Notes: generated from the letters alone by a model not told the origin. DNA of 64,000 bases from Fusobacterium sp. (GCF_030528405.1 NZ_JAUMYY010000002.1:1-64000); one strand, 5' to 3'. Counted from the first letter of the stretch, positions 54,211-62,859 are shown. A program made the numbers and translations.

Positions 54211-54309
54211 TAAAAAACAGATGAAAAATCATCTGTTTTATGTACTTAAATAAAAAGTTAAATAATAATTTTTCCTTATTATTATATAAAAAATTATTTA
54301 ATAATTCAA
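54211..54309 (-). promoter_or_regulatory. Promoter and terminator-like leader of the ABC exporter operon
   Basis: Minus-strand promoter TTGAAT (54304-54309), 17-base spacer, TATAAT (54281-54286). About 35 bases downstream, an 11-bp stem (ACAGATGA with TCATCTGT, positions 54217-54238) with a T6 tract lies 17 bases before the ABC start. It can serve as the terminator of nagA and, if the promoter is used, as an attenuator for the exporter. Confidence 0.6.
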
Positions 54310-54337
54310 TGCTATTTAATTTTATAAAATGAAAATT

Positions 54338-55486
54338 TTAATGTAATTTATATTTAATTTTTCCTTTTACAAAGGTCATGTTGACATTATAATTTTCATC
54401 CATTATAACTAAATCAGCATCATAATTTTCTTTAATAGATCCCGAATTTAATTTAAATTCTTTAGCTGCATTGGTAGAACACATTTTAAAAGTATCAACT
54501 ATACTGTAACCTAAGTCAATTAGATTTCTAAAAGCTTTATCCATAGTTAGAACACTACCTGCTAAAGCATTATTACTAGCAAGCCTTGCTTGACCATCTT
54601 TTACGTTTACATCAAATTCTCCAAGCTTGTAACAACCTTCTTTTAAACCTGTTGCAGACATAGAATCAGTTATACAGACAATTTTATCTACTCCCTTAAT
54701 TTTTATTAAAGTTCTTACAGCTTCAGGGTGAACATGAAATTTATCAAAAATTACCTCAGCCATAATTTCATCAAAATTAAATATGGCTCCAACAACCCCT
54801 GGCTCTCTATGAGTAAATCCCTTCATTGCATTAAAAGTGTGAGTTGCATGGCTAAGACCATTTTCAACGGCTTTTTCCACATCTTCATATGTAGCAGTAC
54901 TATGAGCCACAGAAGCTATAATACCTTTTGAAACAAGATATTTAATGGCATTTATATTTTCTACATTATGTGGAGAAATGGAAAATATTTTTATAAGTCC
55001 TTCTTTTATTGAGAGATATTCTTCAATTTCTTTAATTTCAGCAGATTTCATATATTTTTCATTTTGAGCCCCTTTATATTCTACAGAAAAATAAGGACCT
55101 TCCATATGAACTCCAAAAATATTTGCTCCTTCTATATCTTTATCTTGTAAATTTCCAACAACTTTTAAAACTTTTTTTAAATCTTCCTTTGAACTTGTAA
55201 GAGTTGTGGCTAAGAAGTTTGCAGTTCCTTCTTTTGCAAGATATAAAGATATATTTCTAAGAGCTTTCTCAGTCGAATCCATTGTATCTGAACCATTTGC
55301 TCCATGTATATGAACATCAACAAAGGCAGGTCCTAGATATTTTCCATTTAAATTTATTTCTTCGTAATCTTGATTAATTATTTTTTCAGATATTTTTTCT
55401 ATCTTTGAATTATTCAGTAAAATATCGCCTTCAATAATTTTATTAGACAAAACAATTTTAGCGTTTTTTAATAATATTTTTTTCAT
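54338..55486 (-). CDS. nagA: N-acetylglucosamine-6-phosphate deacetylase
   Basis: Deacetylates GlcNAc-6-phosphate to glucosamine-6-phosphate, feeding amino-sugar catabolism and wall recycling. 382 aa amidohydrolase fold: VDVHIHGANGSDTMD (metal His-x-His), HMEGPYFS, VAHSTATYED and HTFNAMKGFTHREPG, CITDSMSATG. The active-site Asp is in the last block. NagB is not in the window. A structured leader precedes it. Confidence 0.93.
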   Translation of the reverse strand: MKKILLKNAKIVLSNKIIEGDILLNNSKIEKISEKIINQDYEEINLNGKYLGPAFVDVHIHGANGSDTMDSTEKALRNISLYLAKEGTANFLATTLTSSKEDLKKVLKVVGNLQDKDIEGANIFGVHMEGPYFSVEYKGAQNEKYMKSAEIKEIEEYLSIKEGLIKIFSISPHNVENINAIKYLVSKGIIASVAHSTATYEDVEKAVENGLSHATHTFNAMKGFTHREPGVVGAIFNFDEIMAEVIFDKFHVHPEAVRTLIKIKGVDKIVCITDSMSATGLKEGCYKLGEFDVNVKDGQARLASNNALAGSVLTMDKAFRNLIDLGYSIVDTFKMCSTNAAKEFKLNSGSIKENYDADLVIMDENYNVNMTFVKGKIKYKLH

Positions 55487-55544
55487 ATTAAAAATCCTCC
55501 TTATTTTTTATTTTATACTATTATTTAAAATAAATCAAATAAAA

Positions 55545-55615
55545 AAGTAGGCTTCATCGCCTGACTTTCTTTGCTGTATTAACTCAAAGATTAGGCTCTT
55601 AAAAAGCTAAATCTC
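55545..55615 (-). ncRNA. Candidate structured leader or small RNA upstream of nagA
   Basis: On the minus strand, arms AGCCT (55593-55597), CTTTG/CAAAG (55585-55589 with 55569-55573) and the mutually exclusive AGGC/GCCT hairpin (55549-55562) followed by T6 form a possible switch 60-130 bases before nagA. Stems are short, so this is only a candidate. The rest of the 414-base divergent region 55487-55900 is simple AT-rich sequence with no gene found. Confidence 0.3.
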
Positions 55616-55900
55616 TATAATATTTGCTTATTTAATATATTAAAAATATTAAATTTATATTTTTCATATATTAAAAATTTTTTAAAATAGAATTAACCAT
55701 TATATACAAAAATATTTCTATTTCAAATTTAATAAAAGCTTAAATATTAGTGTATTTTTAAAAATATTTTACTTTTATAATATTTAATTAATATAATATA
55801 TATATAATTCAGAATTAAAAATATACTTAAGAACTTATTGTAATATGGTATAATATATTATAAAAATTATAAAATTTAGAAGTAAATAGGAGTTGAGAGA

Positions 55901-56686
55901 ATGAGTGATTATAGTAAAATTAAAAAAATTGAAGGAATAAAAACGAGTTTAAAAATATTAATTATAGCTTGTGCTACTTTGTTTACCTTTTTTCTACTTA
56001 AGGCAGTACTTTTTTTTATAAGGAATTTTGAAAGAGGATATGCATCAGTTGGAATAAGATATTTAATTGGGGCAATAGTATCTGTTTTAATTTTAGCGAC
56101 CATAGCTTTTGTCTTGCCATATTTATTAATAAAATTATATCCTAAAATATATTACTATGAAGATGGTTTTACTTTAGGAAAAAATGGGAAAAAGATTTTT
56201 TACAAAAAATTGGATTACTTCTATGTACCTGCTTATAATAAAGTAAATACTTTTTTAGCAATTAAATTTAAAAATAATGAAGATGACTGGGAAAATATAG
56301 CAGCTACAGGTTATTCTAAATCAGCTTTTGATTTGTTTCAACAAGATTTTTTAAGTGCAAATTATCAAGAGGCTATGAATAAAATAGAAGCTGGAGAAAC
56401 ATTAGAATTTTTATTTAATGATCCTAGAAAGAAGATAGTGGCATTTGGAAAAAGAAAATATATGGAAAAGAAACTGGAACAAGCTCTTAAAATAAAAGTA
56501 ACAAAGGAAGGCATAAATTTTGATGGTGAAAAATATGACTGGGATAAATATAAAATATTTGTATCTTTAGGAAATATAATAATTCAAGATATAAATTCCA
56601 ACAATATTTTATCTATAGGTGATAAAGCCTTAATTCATAGACTAAATTTATTAGAAGCAATAATTGATACATTAGGGAAAAAATAA
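55901..56686 (+). CDS. Membrane protein with C-terminal soluble domain
   Basis: 261 aa with two membrane helices (about 18-37 and 52-75) and a long cytosolic part that contains two similar beta-rich segments (YYYEDGFTLGKNGKKIFYKKLDYFYVP and KVTKEGINFDGEKYDWDKYKIFVSL) like PH or bPH domains. No family recognised. A second membrane protein gene follows 13 bases later. Confidence 0.6.
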   Translation: MSDYSKIKKIEGIKTSLKILIIACATLFTFFLLKAVLFFIRNFERGYASVGIRYLIGAIVSVLILATIAFVLPYLLIKLYPKIYYYEDGFTLGKNGKKIFYKKLDYFYVPAYNKVNTFLAIKFKNNEDDWENIAATGYSKSAFDLFQQDFLSANYQEAMNKIEAGETLEFLFNDPRKKIVAFGKRKYMEKKLEQALKIKVTKEGINFDGEKYDWDKYKIFVSLGNIIIQDINSNNILSIGDKALIHRLNLLEAIIDTLGKK

Positions 56687-56699
56687 AAGGAGTTAAAGT

Positions 56700-57311
56700 T
56701 TGGAAACAAGGAGATTTTTTACATTAGAAAAAGATGAATATAAAGTATTTACCTTCTTAGGAGCATTCTTAGCCTTTTTAATTGTAACATTTTTAGCTTA
56801 TATAGTAGCTCAAGATAATAAAACTCTGCTTTATGTTCCATTATTTATATTAAGTTTAATAGTTTACGGAGCTGCACTTGGAAACTATATAGGTAGAGTA
56901 TTGAAAAATAAAAAAATTCATAAAAATAATCAGAATATATGGAGTGATGATAGAAAAATAAATAAAGAAAAAAAGAGTAGATTTAATATTCATGATAATG
57001 TTAAGGTAACAGTGTTTGGTTCTTTCTTATCAGTATTTTTTTCATACTTATCAATATATTTATCAGAAGTATTAAATTTAACAAAAAATCTTCAAAGAGA
57101 AGCAGTTGATGAAAAATTTTCTATTATTTTTTTAGGTGTATTTAAAGATATATTGAGAGTTAAGTGGGCTAGAGAATATTTAATAGAATATTGGTTGATA
57201 TTGAGCTTTATAATTTTGATATATTTTGTGGCTATAATTTGGGCACTGAAAAAAATTAAAAATTTAAAAAGAGAAGAAGAGAGAAAAAAAGCAACTTGGA
57301 ACAAAAAATAA
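56700..57311 (+). CDS. Small integral membrane protein
   Basis: 203 aa with four hydrophobic helices. TTG at 56700 is the likely start since AAGGAG lies seven bases upstream and no ATG follows until residue 40. C terminus is strongly basic. Function unknown. Adjacent to the preceding membrane protein, likely the same complex or transcript. Confidence 0.6.
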   Translation: METRRFFTLEKDEYKVFTFLGAFLAFLIVTFLAYIVAQDNKTLLYVPLFILSLIVYGAALGNYIGRVLKNKKIHKNNQNIWSDDRKINKEKKSRFNIHDNVKVTVFGSFLSVFFSYLSIYLSEVLNLTKNLQREAVDEKFSIIFLGVFKDILRVKWAREYLIEYWLILSFIILIYFVAIIWALKKIKNLKREEERKKATWNKK

Positions 57312-57337
57312 TATTTATAATTTTAAATTTATATTTT

Positions 57338-57384
57338 AAACTACACTTTAAATTCTAATTTACTGAATAAAGTGTAGTTTTTTT
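57338..57384 (+). terminator. Terminator before rph
   Basis: AAACTACACTTT (57338-57349) pairs with AAAGTGTAGTTT (57369-57380), followed by T tract. It ends the two-membrane-protein unit. Confidence 0.85.
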
Positions 57385-57480
57385 ATTAGAGTTAAAACTA
57401 ACACTACAAATTTAGAATTTGCAAAAGAAGTTTAAAAAAAGTATAATAAAATAATAAAGATTAGAAAGGAAGTAAGAAAA

Positions 57481-58200
57481 TTGTTAAGAGAAGATGGAAG
57501 AAAACTAGAGCAGGAAAGGGAAATTAAAATAATAAAAGATATAAATATATATGCTGAAGGTTCAGTATTAATAGAAGCAGGTAATACAAAAATAATTTGT
57601 ACGGCCTCAGTTTCAGATAAGGTTCCACAATTTATAAGAGGAACAGGAAAGGGATGGGTAACAGCTGAGTACTCTATGTTACCAAGAGCTACGAATGAAA
57701 GAAATCAAAGAGAGGCAAGTAAGGGGAAACTTACAGGAAGAACTGTAGAAATTCAAAGACTTATAGGAAGAGCTTTGAGATCCTCAATAGATTTAGAAAA
57801 ACTAGGAGAAAGATTAATAACAATAGATTGTGATGTACTTCAAGCAGATGGAGGAACAAGGACTACATCTATAACAGGAGGATTTGTAGCTTTGGCACTT
57901 GCTGTTAAGAGATTAATTCAAGAAGGATTTATATTAGAAAATCCAATAATTTCAAATGTTGCTGCTATAAGTGTTGGAAAAGTAAATGGAGAATTATTAT
58001 CTGACTTAAAATATAGTGAAGATTTTGAGGCTGAAGTTGATATGAATATAATAATGAATAAAAATGGAGAATTTATAGAAGTTCAAGGTACTGGAGAGGA
58101 GAGTACTTATACAAGGAAGGAGCTTAATGCTCTATTGGATTTAGCAGAAAATAGTATTAAAAGAATAATTGCTTTACAGGATAAGATATTGGGAGAGTAG
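57481..58200 (+). CDS. rph: Ribonuclease PH
   Basis: Phosphorolytic 3'-5' exoribonuclease trimming tRNA 3' ends. 239 aa; the block AEGSVLIEAGNTKIICTASV, YSMLPRATNERNQREASKG and DCDVLQADGGTRTTSITG are diagnostic. TTG start at 57481 behind AAGGAAG. Operon with rdgB (1-base gap), the common bacterial arrangement. Confidence 0.95.
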   Translation: MLREDGRKLEQEREIKIIKDINIYAEGSVLIEAGNTKIICTASVSDKVPQFIRGTGKGWVTAEYSMLPRATNERNQREASKGKLTGRTVEIQRLIGRALRSSIDLEKLGERLITIDCDVLQADGGTRTTSITGGFVALALAVKRLIQEGFILENPIISNVAAISVGKVNGELLSDLKYSEDFEAEVDMNIIMNKNGEFIEVQGTGEESTYTRKELNALLDLAENSIKRIIALQDKILGE

Positions 58201-58201
58201 A

Positions 58202-58786
58202 ATGAAAATATTTTTAGCTACAGGAAATAAACATAAAATAGATGAAATAAAGGATATTTTTTCAGATATAAGAGGAATAGAAATTTTGTCAATAAAAGAT
58301 GGTTTTGATATTCCAGATGTAATTGAAGATGGAAAAACTTTTGAAGAAAATTCTCAAAAAAAAGCATTAGAAATCGCCAAGTTTTTAAATATCATAACTA
58401 TAGCTGATGATTCTGGTTTATGTGTAGAAAGTTTAAATGGAGAACCAGGAGTATACTCTGCAAGATACAGTGAAGAGGGAACAGATAAGGAAAATAATAA
58501 AAAGTTAATCAAAAATCTTCAAGGAATAGAGAATAGAAAAGCTAAATTTATTTCAGTTATAAGCTTAGCAAAGCCAAATGGAGAAATTTATTCATTTTCG
58601 GGTGAAATTCATGGAAAGGTAATAGACGAAGCAAAAGGAGAGACGGGATTTGGCTATGATCCACATTTTTATATTGAAAAATATAATAAAACTCTCGCAG
58701 AAATGCCTGAAATAAAAAATAAAATAAGTCATAGAGCTAAAGCTTTAGAAAAACTAAAAGAAAATTTAGAAAATATATTATTTTGA
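58202..58786 (+). CDS. rdgB: XTP/dITP diphosphatase (RdgB/HAM1)
   Basis: Cleans non-canonical purine nucleotides (dITP, XTP) from the pool. 194 aa with ATGNKHKIDEI, IADDSGLCVESLNGEPGVYSARYS and the GFGYDPHFYI block. Start ATG 58202 follows the rph stop by one base; the frame is open earlier but lies within rph. Confidence 0.95.
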   Translation: MKIFLATGNKHKIDEIKDIFSDIRGIEILSIKDGFDIPDVIEDGKTFEENSQKKALEIAKFLNIITIADDSGLCVESLNGEPGVYSARYSEEGTDKENNKKLIKNLQGIENRKAKFISVISLAKPNGEIYSFSGEIHGKVIDEAKGETGFGYDPHFYIEKYNKTLAEMPEIKNKISHRAKALEKLKENLENILF

Positions 58787-58798
58787 TTTTTAAAATTA

Positions 58799-58827
58799 TT
58801 GACTTATGAATAAATTTTATGTAAAAT
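58799..58827 (+). promoter_or_regulatory. Promoter for the small secreted FMN-bind-like protein
   Basis: TTGACT at 58799-58804, 17-base spacer, TAAAAT at 58822-58827, 33 bases before the start. Confidence 0.75.
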
Positions 58828-58860
58828 AAATATACATAAAACTTAGGGAGGTTGATAAAA

Positions 58861-59256
58861 ATGAAAAAATTTTTATTTGGTTTATTTCTTTTAAGTTCTG
58901 TTGCAGCTCTAGCAGGACAATATACTGATGGTACATATAGAGGTCTTTATATTTCAAGACAAGAAACTGAAGTTGAAATTCAATTTGATCTAAAAGATGA
59001 TGTTATAACTAAAGCAACTTTCAGAGTTTTGAATTATAAAGGTCATGACTGGTTAAAAGAAGATGAATTTGTGGCTAAAAATAAAGGTTATTTAAAAACT
59101 CTTGAAGAAATAACAGGAAAAAAAATTCAAGATGTATTACCTACATTGTATAATGAAAAAGAAATTGAAACAGCTGGTGCAACTGTAAGAAAAGGTAAAA
59201 TTAGAGCAGCTTTACAATATGGATTAAATTTAGGACCATATAGATTAGCAAAATAA
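58861..59256 (+). CDS. Small exported protein with FMN-bind-like fold
   Basis: 131 aa: signal peptide (MKKFLFGLFLLSSVAALA) then YTDGTYRGLYI and TAGATVRKGKIRAALQYGLN, which match the start and end of the FMN_bind domain (DGTYxG ... SGATxT ... AVxxAL). The residue that accepts FMN in the SGATS/T motif cannot be confirmed: here it reads AGATV, lacking the final Ser/Thr. It may therefore bind flavin non-covalently or not at all. Start chosen by AGGGAGG nine bases upstream. Confidence 0.6.
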   Translation: MKKFLFGLFLLSSVAALAGQYTDGTYRGLYISRQETEVEIQFDLKDDVITKATFRVLNYKGHDWLKEDEFVAKNKGYLKTLEEITGKKIQDVLPTLYNEKEIETAGATVRKGKIRAALQYGLNLGPYRLAK

Positions 59257-59266
59257 TAAAAAATAA

Positions 59267-59302
59267 AAAAATCCTTTCACAAAAAATGAAAGGATTTTTT
59301 TT
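59267..59302 (+). terminator. Terminator after the FMN-bind-like protein gene
   Basis: Stem AAATCCTTTCA/TGAAAGGATTT (59269-59279 with 59287-59297) with flanking A and T tracts; it also faces the 3' end of the tRNA operon. Confidence 0.85.
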
Positions 59303-59343
59303 GTATAAAAAATTCCAGAATAACATCTGGAACTAATATTTTA

Positions 59344-59419
59344 TGGAGCGGGAAACGAGGCTCGAACTCGCGACATTAACCTTGGCAAGGTTACACTCTA
59401 CCAACTGAGTTATTCCCGC
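59344..59419 (-). tRNA. tRNA-Gly (GCC)
   Basis: Full cloverleaf on the minus strand with acceptor GCGGGAA, anticodon loop reading TT-GCC-AA, T arm TTCGA and encoded CCA. Last tRNA of the operon. Confidence 0.95.
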
Positions 59420-59440
59420 ATAATATTATATTAATTAAAA

Positions 59441-59524
59441 TGGTGCGGAGAGAGAGACTTGAACTCTCACGTCTGGGACACTAGATCCTAAGTCTAGCGC
59501 GTCTGCCAATTCCGCCATCCCCGC
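59441..59524 (-). tRNA. tRNA-Leu (TAG)
   Basis: 84 bases with the long variable arm of class II tRNA, anticodon TAG in the loop CT-TAG-GA and encoded CCA. Confidence 0.95.
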
Positions 59525-59542
59525 AGAATAAATTATATAAAA

Positions 59543-59618
<76 letters not shown>

Positions 59619-59622
59619 TTAA

Positions 59623-59699
59623 TGGCGGGAGTGACGAGGCTCGAACTCGCGACCTCCTGCGTGACAGGCAGGCGCTCTAACCAACTGAGCTACACCCCC
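59623..59699 (-). tRNA. tRNA-Asp (GTC)
   Basis: Cloverleaf with acceptor GGGGGTG (one G-U pair), loop CT-GTC-AC and encoded CCA. Confidence 0.95.
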
Positions 59700-59710
59700 A
59701 GAATTTTTTA

Positions 59711-59786
59711 TGGTGGTCGCAATAGGACTTGAACCTATGACCCCCTGCTTGTAAGGCAGGTGCTCTCCCAGCTGAGCTATGCGACC
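59711..59786 (-). tRNA. tRNA-Val (TAC)
   Basis: Cloverleaf with acceptor GGTCGCA, loop CT-TAC-AA and encoded CCA. Confidence 0.95.
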
Positions 59787-59792
59787 AAATGA

Positions 59793-59867
59793 TGGTACCC
59801 CGTAGGGGAATCGAACCCCTGTTTCCAGAGTGAAAATCTGATGTCCTAACCACTGAACGAACGGGGC
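59793..59867 (-). tRNA. tRNA-Glu (TTC)
   Basis: Cloverleaf with acceptor GCCCCGT, loop TT-TTC-AC and encoded CCA. Confidence 0.95.
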
Positions 59868-59876
59868 AGAAACTAA

Positions 59877-59952
59877 TGGTGCGTCATACAGGATTCGAAC
59901 CTGTGACCACCTGATTAAGAGTCAGATGCTCTACCAACTGAGCTAATGACGC
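59877..59952 (-). tRNA. tRNA-Lys (CTT)
   Basis: Cloverleaf with acceptor GCGTCAT, loop CT-CTT-AA and encoded CCA. The CTT isoacceptor for AAG codons. Confidence 0.93.
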
Positions 59953-59963
59953 ATAATTTTTAA

Positions 59964-60041
<78 letters not shown>

Positions 60042-60051
60042 CGCATTAGTT

Positions 60052-60080
60052 ATGTTATCATAAGTATAGAGCTTTGTCAA
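60052..60080 (-). promoter_or_regulatory. tRNA operon promoter
   Basis: Minus-strand TTGACA (60075-60080), 17-base spacer, TAACAT (60052-60057), 13 bases before the first tRNA. It lies directly after the Eis-like gene. Confidence 0.8.
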
Positions 60081-60087
60081 ATATTTT

Positions 60088-61260
60088 TTACTGAAATTCA
60101 TATAAATAATTTTGCTTATTTTTGAATACCTCTCTAAGTTTTTTATTTTCAATTTTTGTATCCTTTTTTAACTCAATTTTTCTCATGAATAGCATTTCAT
60201 CAAAATTAAAAAAGCCTGTTAATAACTGCACCAAGTCGGCTATATTTATTTTGAAATCATAGTTCTCACTTATTGTTAAGTGTTCCCATTCTTTACCATT
60301 GAACGAATATAATCCCGTATTATTTTTTATAATCTCATCAACTATTAAAATCTTCAATTTTTTTATTTTTATATTTGTAAAGTTTAAAATATCTAAAGGT
60401 TTAAGTATTCTCATCATCATAAAAGGACTTTCAGATTTTTTTATTTTTAATTGATTTTTAAAAATGTACTCTATGTTGGAATTGGCTTCAGAATTAAGTT
60501 TTACTTTGTTATAGTAATCTCTATAGGAGTAGAGAATTTTCATTATATTTTTATAGGATTTAAAATCTAAAGAAAAAATTTCTCTAACTTCAATTTGATT
60601 GTCATATTTTCCAAAAATTATATATGATTGAGGATATTTATTTTTATATGAAATAAAAATTTTCATTTCTTCATTAAAACATTCTAATAACAACTTATTA
60701 AAATAAGATTTATCTCTTACTAAATATGAAAGTTTAATTTTCATATTTTTATTGTAAATATAAATTAAATCTTCTAAAAATTTATTTTTGTTTTCAAAAT
60801 TAACTTCAAAAATGTCAATTTCTTTCTCAAATTCTAAATCTTTTAACTCATCTATTTCAAATTCAAAGGTTTCAATTTTTGAGAAGTATTCAAAACCATA
60901 TTTCCTATATATAGCTGGGTTTATTGCACTTAGAAAAACAAGAGGGAAATTATCTTTTTTAGATTTTTTTAACATCTCTATTATTAAATGCCTCATATAA
61001 CCCTTTCCCTGTTCTTCTGGAGGAGTTGCTACTCCAACTATGTACTTAGTCTTTATTTCTTTATTATTAAATTTAAGTATATAAGGATTTTCATGTAGAG
61101 ATGAGACTATCTTATTATCTTTTTCAAGAACTAGATAGTTTTTATAGTCAAAAATATTATTGAAATAAAATTCAATTTGTTCTTCACTGTCTTTGAAGTT
61201 ATTTTTCCAATTTTTTATTGCAATTTCTTTTTCATTTTTCTTAGCATATCTCATTCTCAT
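60088..61260 (-). CDS. Eis-like multidomain GNAT acetyltransferase
   Basis: 390 aa. N-terminal GNAT domain with VGVATPPEEQGKGYMRHLI (acetyl-CoA loop R/QxxGxG/A), a middle GNAT-like segment and a C-terminal SCP2-like part, the layout of Eis/YebA-type enhanced intracellular survival proteins that acetylate amines such as aminoglycosides. The substrate here is unknown. Start at 61260 has GGAGG nine bases upstream. Confidence 0.78.
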   Translation of the reverse strand: MRMRYAKKNEKEIAIKNWKNNFKDSEEQIEFYFNNIFDYKNYLVLEKDNKIVSSLHENPYILKFNNKEIKTKYIVGVATPPEEQGKGYMRHLIIEMLKKSKKDNFPLVFLSAINPAIYRKYGFEYFSKIETFEFEIDELKDLEFEKEIDIFEVNFENKNKFLEDLIYIYNKNMKIKLSYLVRDKSYFNKLLLECFNEEMKIFISYKNKYPQSYIIFGKYDNQIEVREIFSLDFKSYKNIMKILYSYRDYYNKVKLNSEANSNIEYIFKNQLKIKKSESPFMMMRILKPLDILNFTNIKIKKLKILIVDEIIKNNTGLYSFNGKEWEHLTISENYDFKINIADLVQLLTGFFNFDEMLFMRKIELKKDTKIENKKLREVFKNKQNYLYEFQ

Positions 61261-61341
61261 TATATCTATCCTCCAAGATTATTTTTTATAGTATAGCATA
61301 CTTATGGATTTTTATTGTCGAGTATTTTTGTAAAAAATAAT

Positions 61342-61398
61342 TTGACATATTTTAGAAATCATGATAATATAAATATACATACGGGGGTATGGTATAAT
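61342..61398 (+). promoter_or_regulatory. Promoter with CsoR/RcnR-like G-tract operator
   Basis: TTGACA (61342-61347), 17-base spacer, TAATAT (61365-61370), and a second TATAAT (61393-61398). Between them lies ATAC-GGGGG-TAT (61379-61390), inside ATACATACGGGGGTATGGTAT spanning 61375-61395. A G tract flanked by inverted AT sequences is the form bound by CsoR/RcnR-family regulators; a csoR gene lies 1.5 kb away. Confidence 0.6.
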
Positions 61399-61420
61399 AA
61401 AATATAGAAGGAGGAATATT

Positions 61421-61600
61421 ATGGTAAGTTGTGAAAATATGAAAAAAGGTGAAGTATATAAATGCCAATCTTGCGGATTTGAAATAGAAGTAAAAAATAC
61501 TTGTAATTGTTCTACAGGAGATAACTGTGAAACACATACGCATGAACATGAGTGTTGTGAATTTACTTGTTGTGGAAAGACACTTGAATTAAAGAAGTAG
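61421..61600 (+). CDS. Cys/His-rich desulforedoxin-like miniprotein
   Basis: 59 aa with a strong AGGAGG site. It opens like a desulforedoxin (GEVYKCQSCGFEIEV with Cys15 and Cys18) and closes with CCG (Cys50, Cys51), the four ligands of an Fe(SCys)4 or Zn site. The segment between carries an extra set of metal-binding residues (Cys28, Cys30, Cys36, His39, His41, His43, Cys45, Cys46). The neighbouring operator suggests that metals, perhaps copper, induce it. A role in metal storage or in redox is inferred. A terminator-like hairpin (61631-61655, T6) follows. Confidence 0.75.
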   Translation: MVSCENMKKGEVYKCQSCGFEIEVKNTCNCSTGDNCETHTHEHECCEFTCCGKTLELKK

Positions 61601-61625
61601 ATTGTAAATCATAATAAAAATTTTA

Positions 61626-61661
61626 AAAGGGCTATTAACAGTAAAATGTGATAGCTTTTTT
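61626..61661 (+). terminator. Terminator of the miniprotein gene
   Basis: Imperfect stem 61631-61640 with 61647-61655 followed by T6. Confidence 0.65.
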
Positions 61662-61674
61662 AAATTTTATTTAA

Positions 61675-61707
61675 TTGACAAATTCTATTTATAATATATT
61701 ATATAAT
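61675..61707 (+). promoter_or_regulatory. Candidate promoter of the thioesterase gene
   Basis: TTGACA at 61675-61680 followed by several TAT-rich -10 candidates (TTATAT at 61699, TATAAT at 61702). Spacer choice is uncertain. Confidence 0.45.
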
Positions 61708-61743
61708 TAATTTATTAATTCAAAATCTTGAGGAGAAACTTTT

Positions 61744-62145
61744 ATGTTTAAATTTACTTATGAAATACAAAAAGAAGATATTAATATGGGTAATCACGTT
61801 GGTAATGAAAGAGCTTTACTTTTTTTTCAATACGCAAGAACAGAATTTTTAAAGCAATTTAACCTATCCCAACTTAATTTAGGAGATAATAATATAGGAT
61901 TAATACAACTAAATTCTTATGTTGAGTATAGAAAGCAATTATTTTTAGGGCAAAGTATAGAAATTTTCATAGAAAGTATAGAAATAAATGCTTTGAAATT
62001 AATTTTTAATTACAGAATTATTTGTGAGGATAAAGTTGCTATTACTGGGTATACAACTATGAGCTGTTATGATTACTCTTTACAGAAGGTGAAAAAAATT
62101 CCAGAATCTTTTTTGAAGATATTAAAGGAAAATTTTTACTATTAA
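61744..62145 (+). CDS. Hot-dog acyl-CoA thioesterase
   Basis: 133 aa of the 4HBT/YbgC family: DINMGNHVGNERALLFFQYARTEFL matches the catalytic D-x-N/M-GHVxN-x-YLxYFExAR helix, although the usual Asp is not clearly present. Hydrolyses acyl-CoA or acyl-ACP thioesters of unknown chain length. Own terminator downstream. Confidence 0.82.
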   Translation: MFKFTYEIQKEDINMGNHVGNERALLFFQYARTEFLKQFNLSQLNLGDNNIGLIQLNSYVEYRKQLFLGQSIEIFIESIEINALKLIFNYRIICEDKVAITGYTTMSCYDYSLQKVKKIPESFLKILKENFYY

Positions 62146-62172
62146 AAAATCCGACTTAGTCGGATTTTTTTA
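62144..62172 (+). terminator. Terminator of thioesterase gene
   Basis: Perfect CCGAC/GTCGG stem (62151-62155 with 62159-62163) with triplet loop, A run before and T8 after. Also convergent with the MORN repeat gene. Confidence 0.85.
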
Positions 62173-62184
62173 TATTTTAATATT

Positions 62185-62730
62185 TTATACTTCTATTCCA
62201 TTTTTATAAGTAGCTTCTTTTAATAATTTTCCTTCAGCATTATATTCTTTATATAAACCTTCTAATTTTCCTCTCTCTCCATATGTACATTCTTTATACA
62301 GTTGACCATTTGAGTGGTATTCTTTATAAGGTCCAGACATATAACCATTAACAAGGTTTACTTCTACTTTTTTCTCACCGTTAGGGAAATATTTAATATT
62401 TTGTGATGTAGTATTGCTATCAATATATTCTGCAAGTCTTTTTAAGCTTCCATTTGGATAAAATTCTTTGTAAGTGCCAATCATTCTTCCATCCACTAAA
62501 GTGTGACTTGAATTTAAAGTTCCATCCATATAATAAGTTTCATAAGTTCCGTGAAGATTTCCATCTTTATAGTGTTTGATTATCTCCACTTTTCCATTCA
62601 TGTAATAAGATTTATACTCTCCTTGCCTAACTCCGTTTACATAATTCCTTTCTTCTTGGATAACACCATTATCGTAAATTTTTACCCATAAACCTTCTTT
62701 TTTTCCATCTTTGTTGTATTGGTTATTCAT
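62185..62730 (-). CDS. MORN/YwqK-type repeat protein
   Basis: 181 aa made almost wholly of short repeats of the type YxxNGxxxGxYKxYYxNGxxxxxxxYKDGxxxG (about seven copies). The family is called MORN_2 or 'toxin-antitoxin YwqK' repeats; in Fusobacterium such proteins are abundant. Cell location is not clear since there is no signal peptide. Similar units end the partial protein at the left edge of the window. Confidence 0.82.
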   Translation of the reverse strand: MNNQYNKDGKKEGLWVKIYDNGVIQEERNYVNGVRQGEYKSYYMNGKVEIIKHYKDGNLHGTYETYYMDGTLNSSHTLVDGRMIGTYKEFYPNGSLKRLAEYIDSNTTSQNIKYFPNGEKKVEVNLVNGYMSGPYKEYHSNGQLYKECTYGERGKLEGLYKEYNAEGKLLKEATYKNGIEV

Positions 62731-62859
62731 GATAAAAACCCCCTTGAATTTAGCTTGTTAATTAAAAGTAAAAACTTCTTAACAACAGTATACTCTAAAT
62801 TTAGAAATAAATAAAGTGTTTTTATAAAAATGAAATTAATTTTTTTCTTTTTTCCTATT

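Noticed and set aside
55501-55640. Known riboswitch class (c-di-GMP, fluoride, preQ1) upstream of nagA
   Set aside because: Characteristic conserved bases for those classes could not be matched by eye, so only a structured candidate is reported.
61352-61549. Minus-strand ORF over the miniprotein
   Set aside because: It lies opposite a shorter but well-supported Cys/His-rich gene and lacks a ribosome site.
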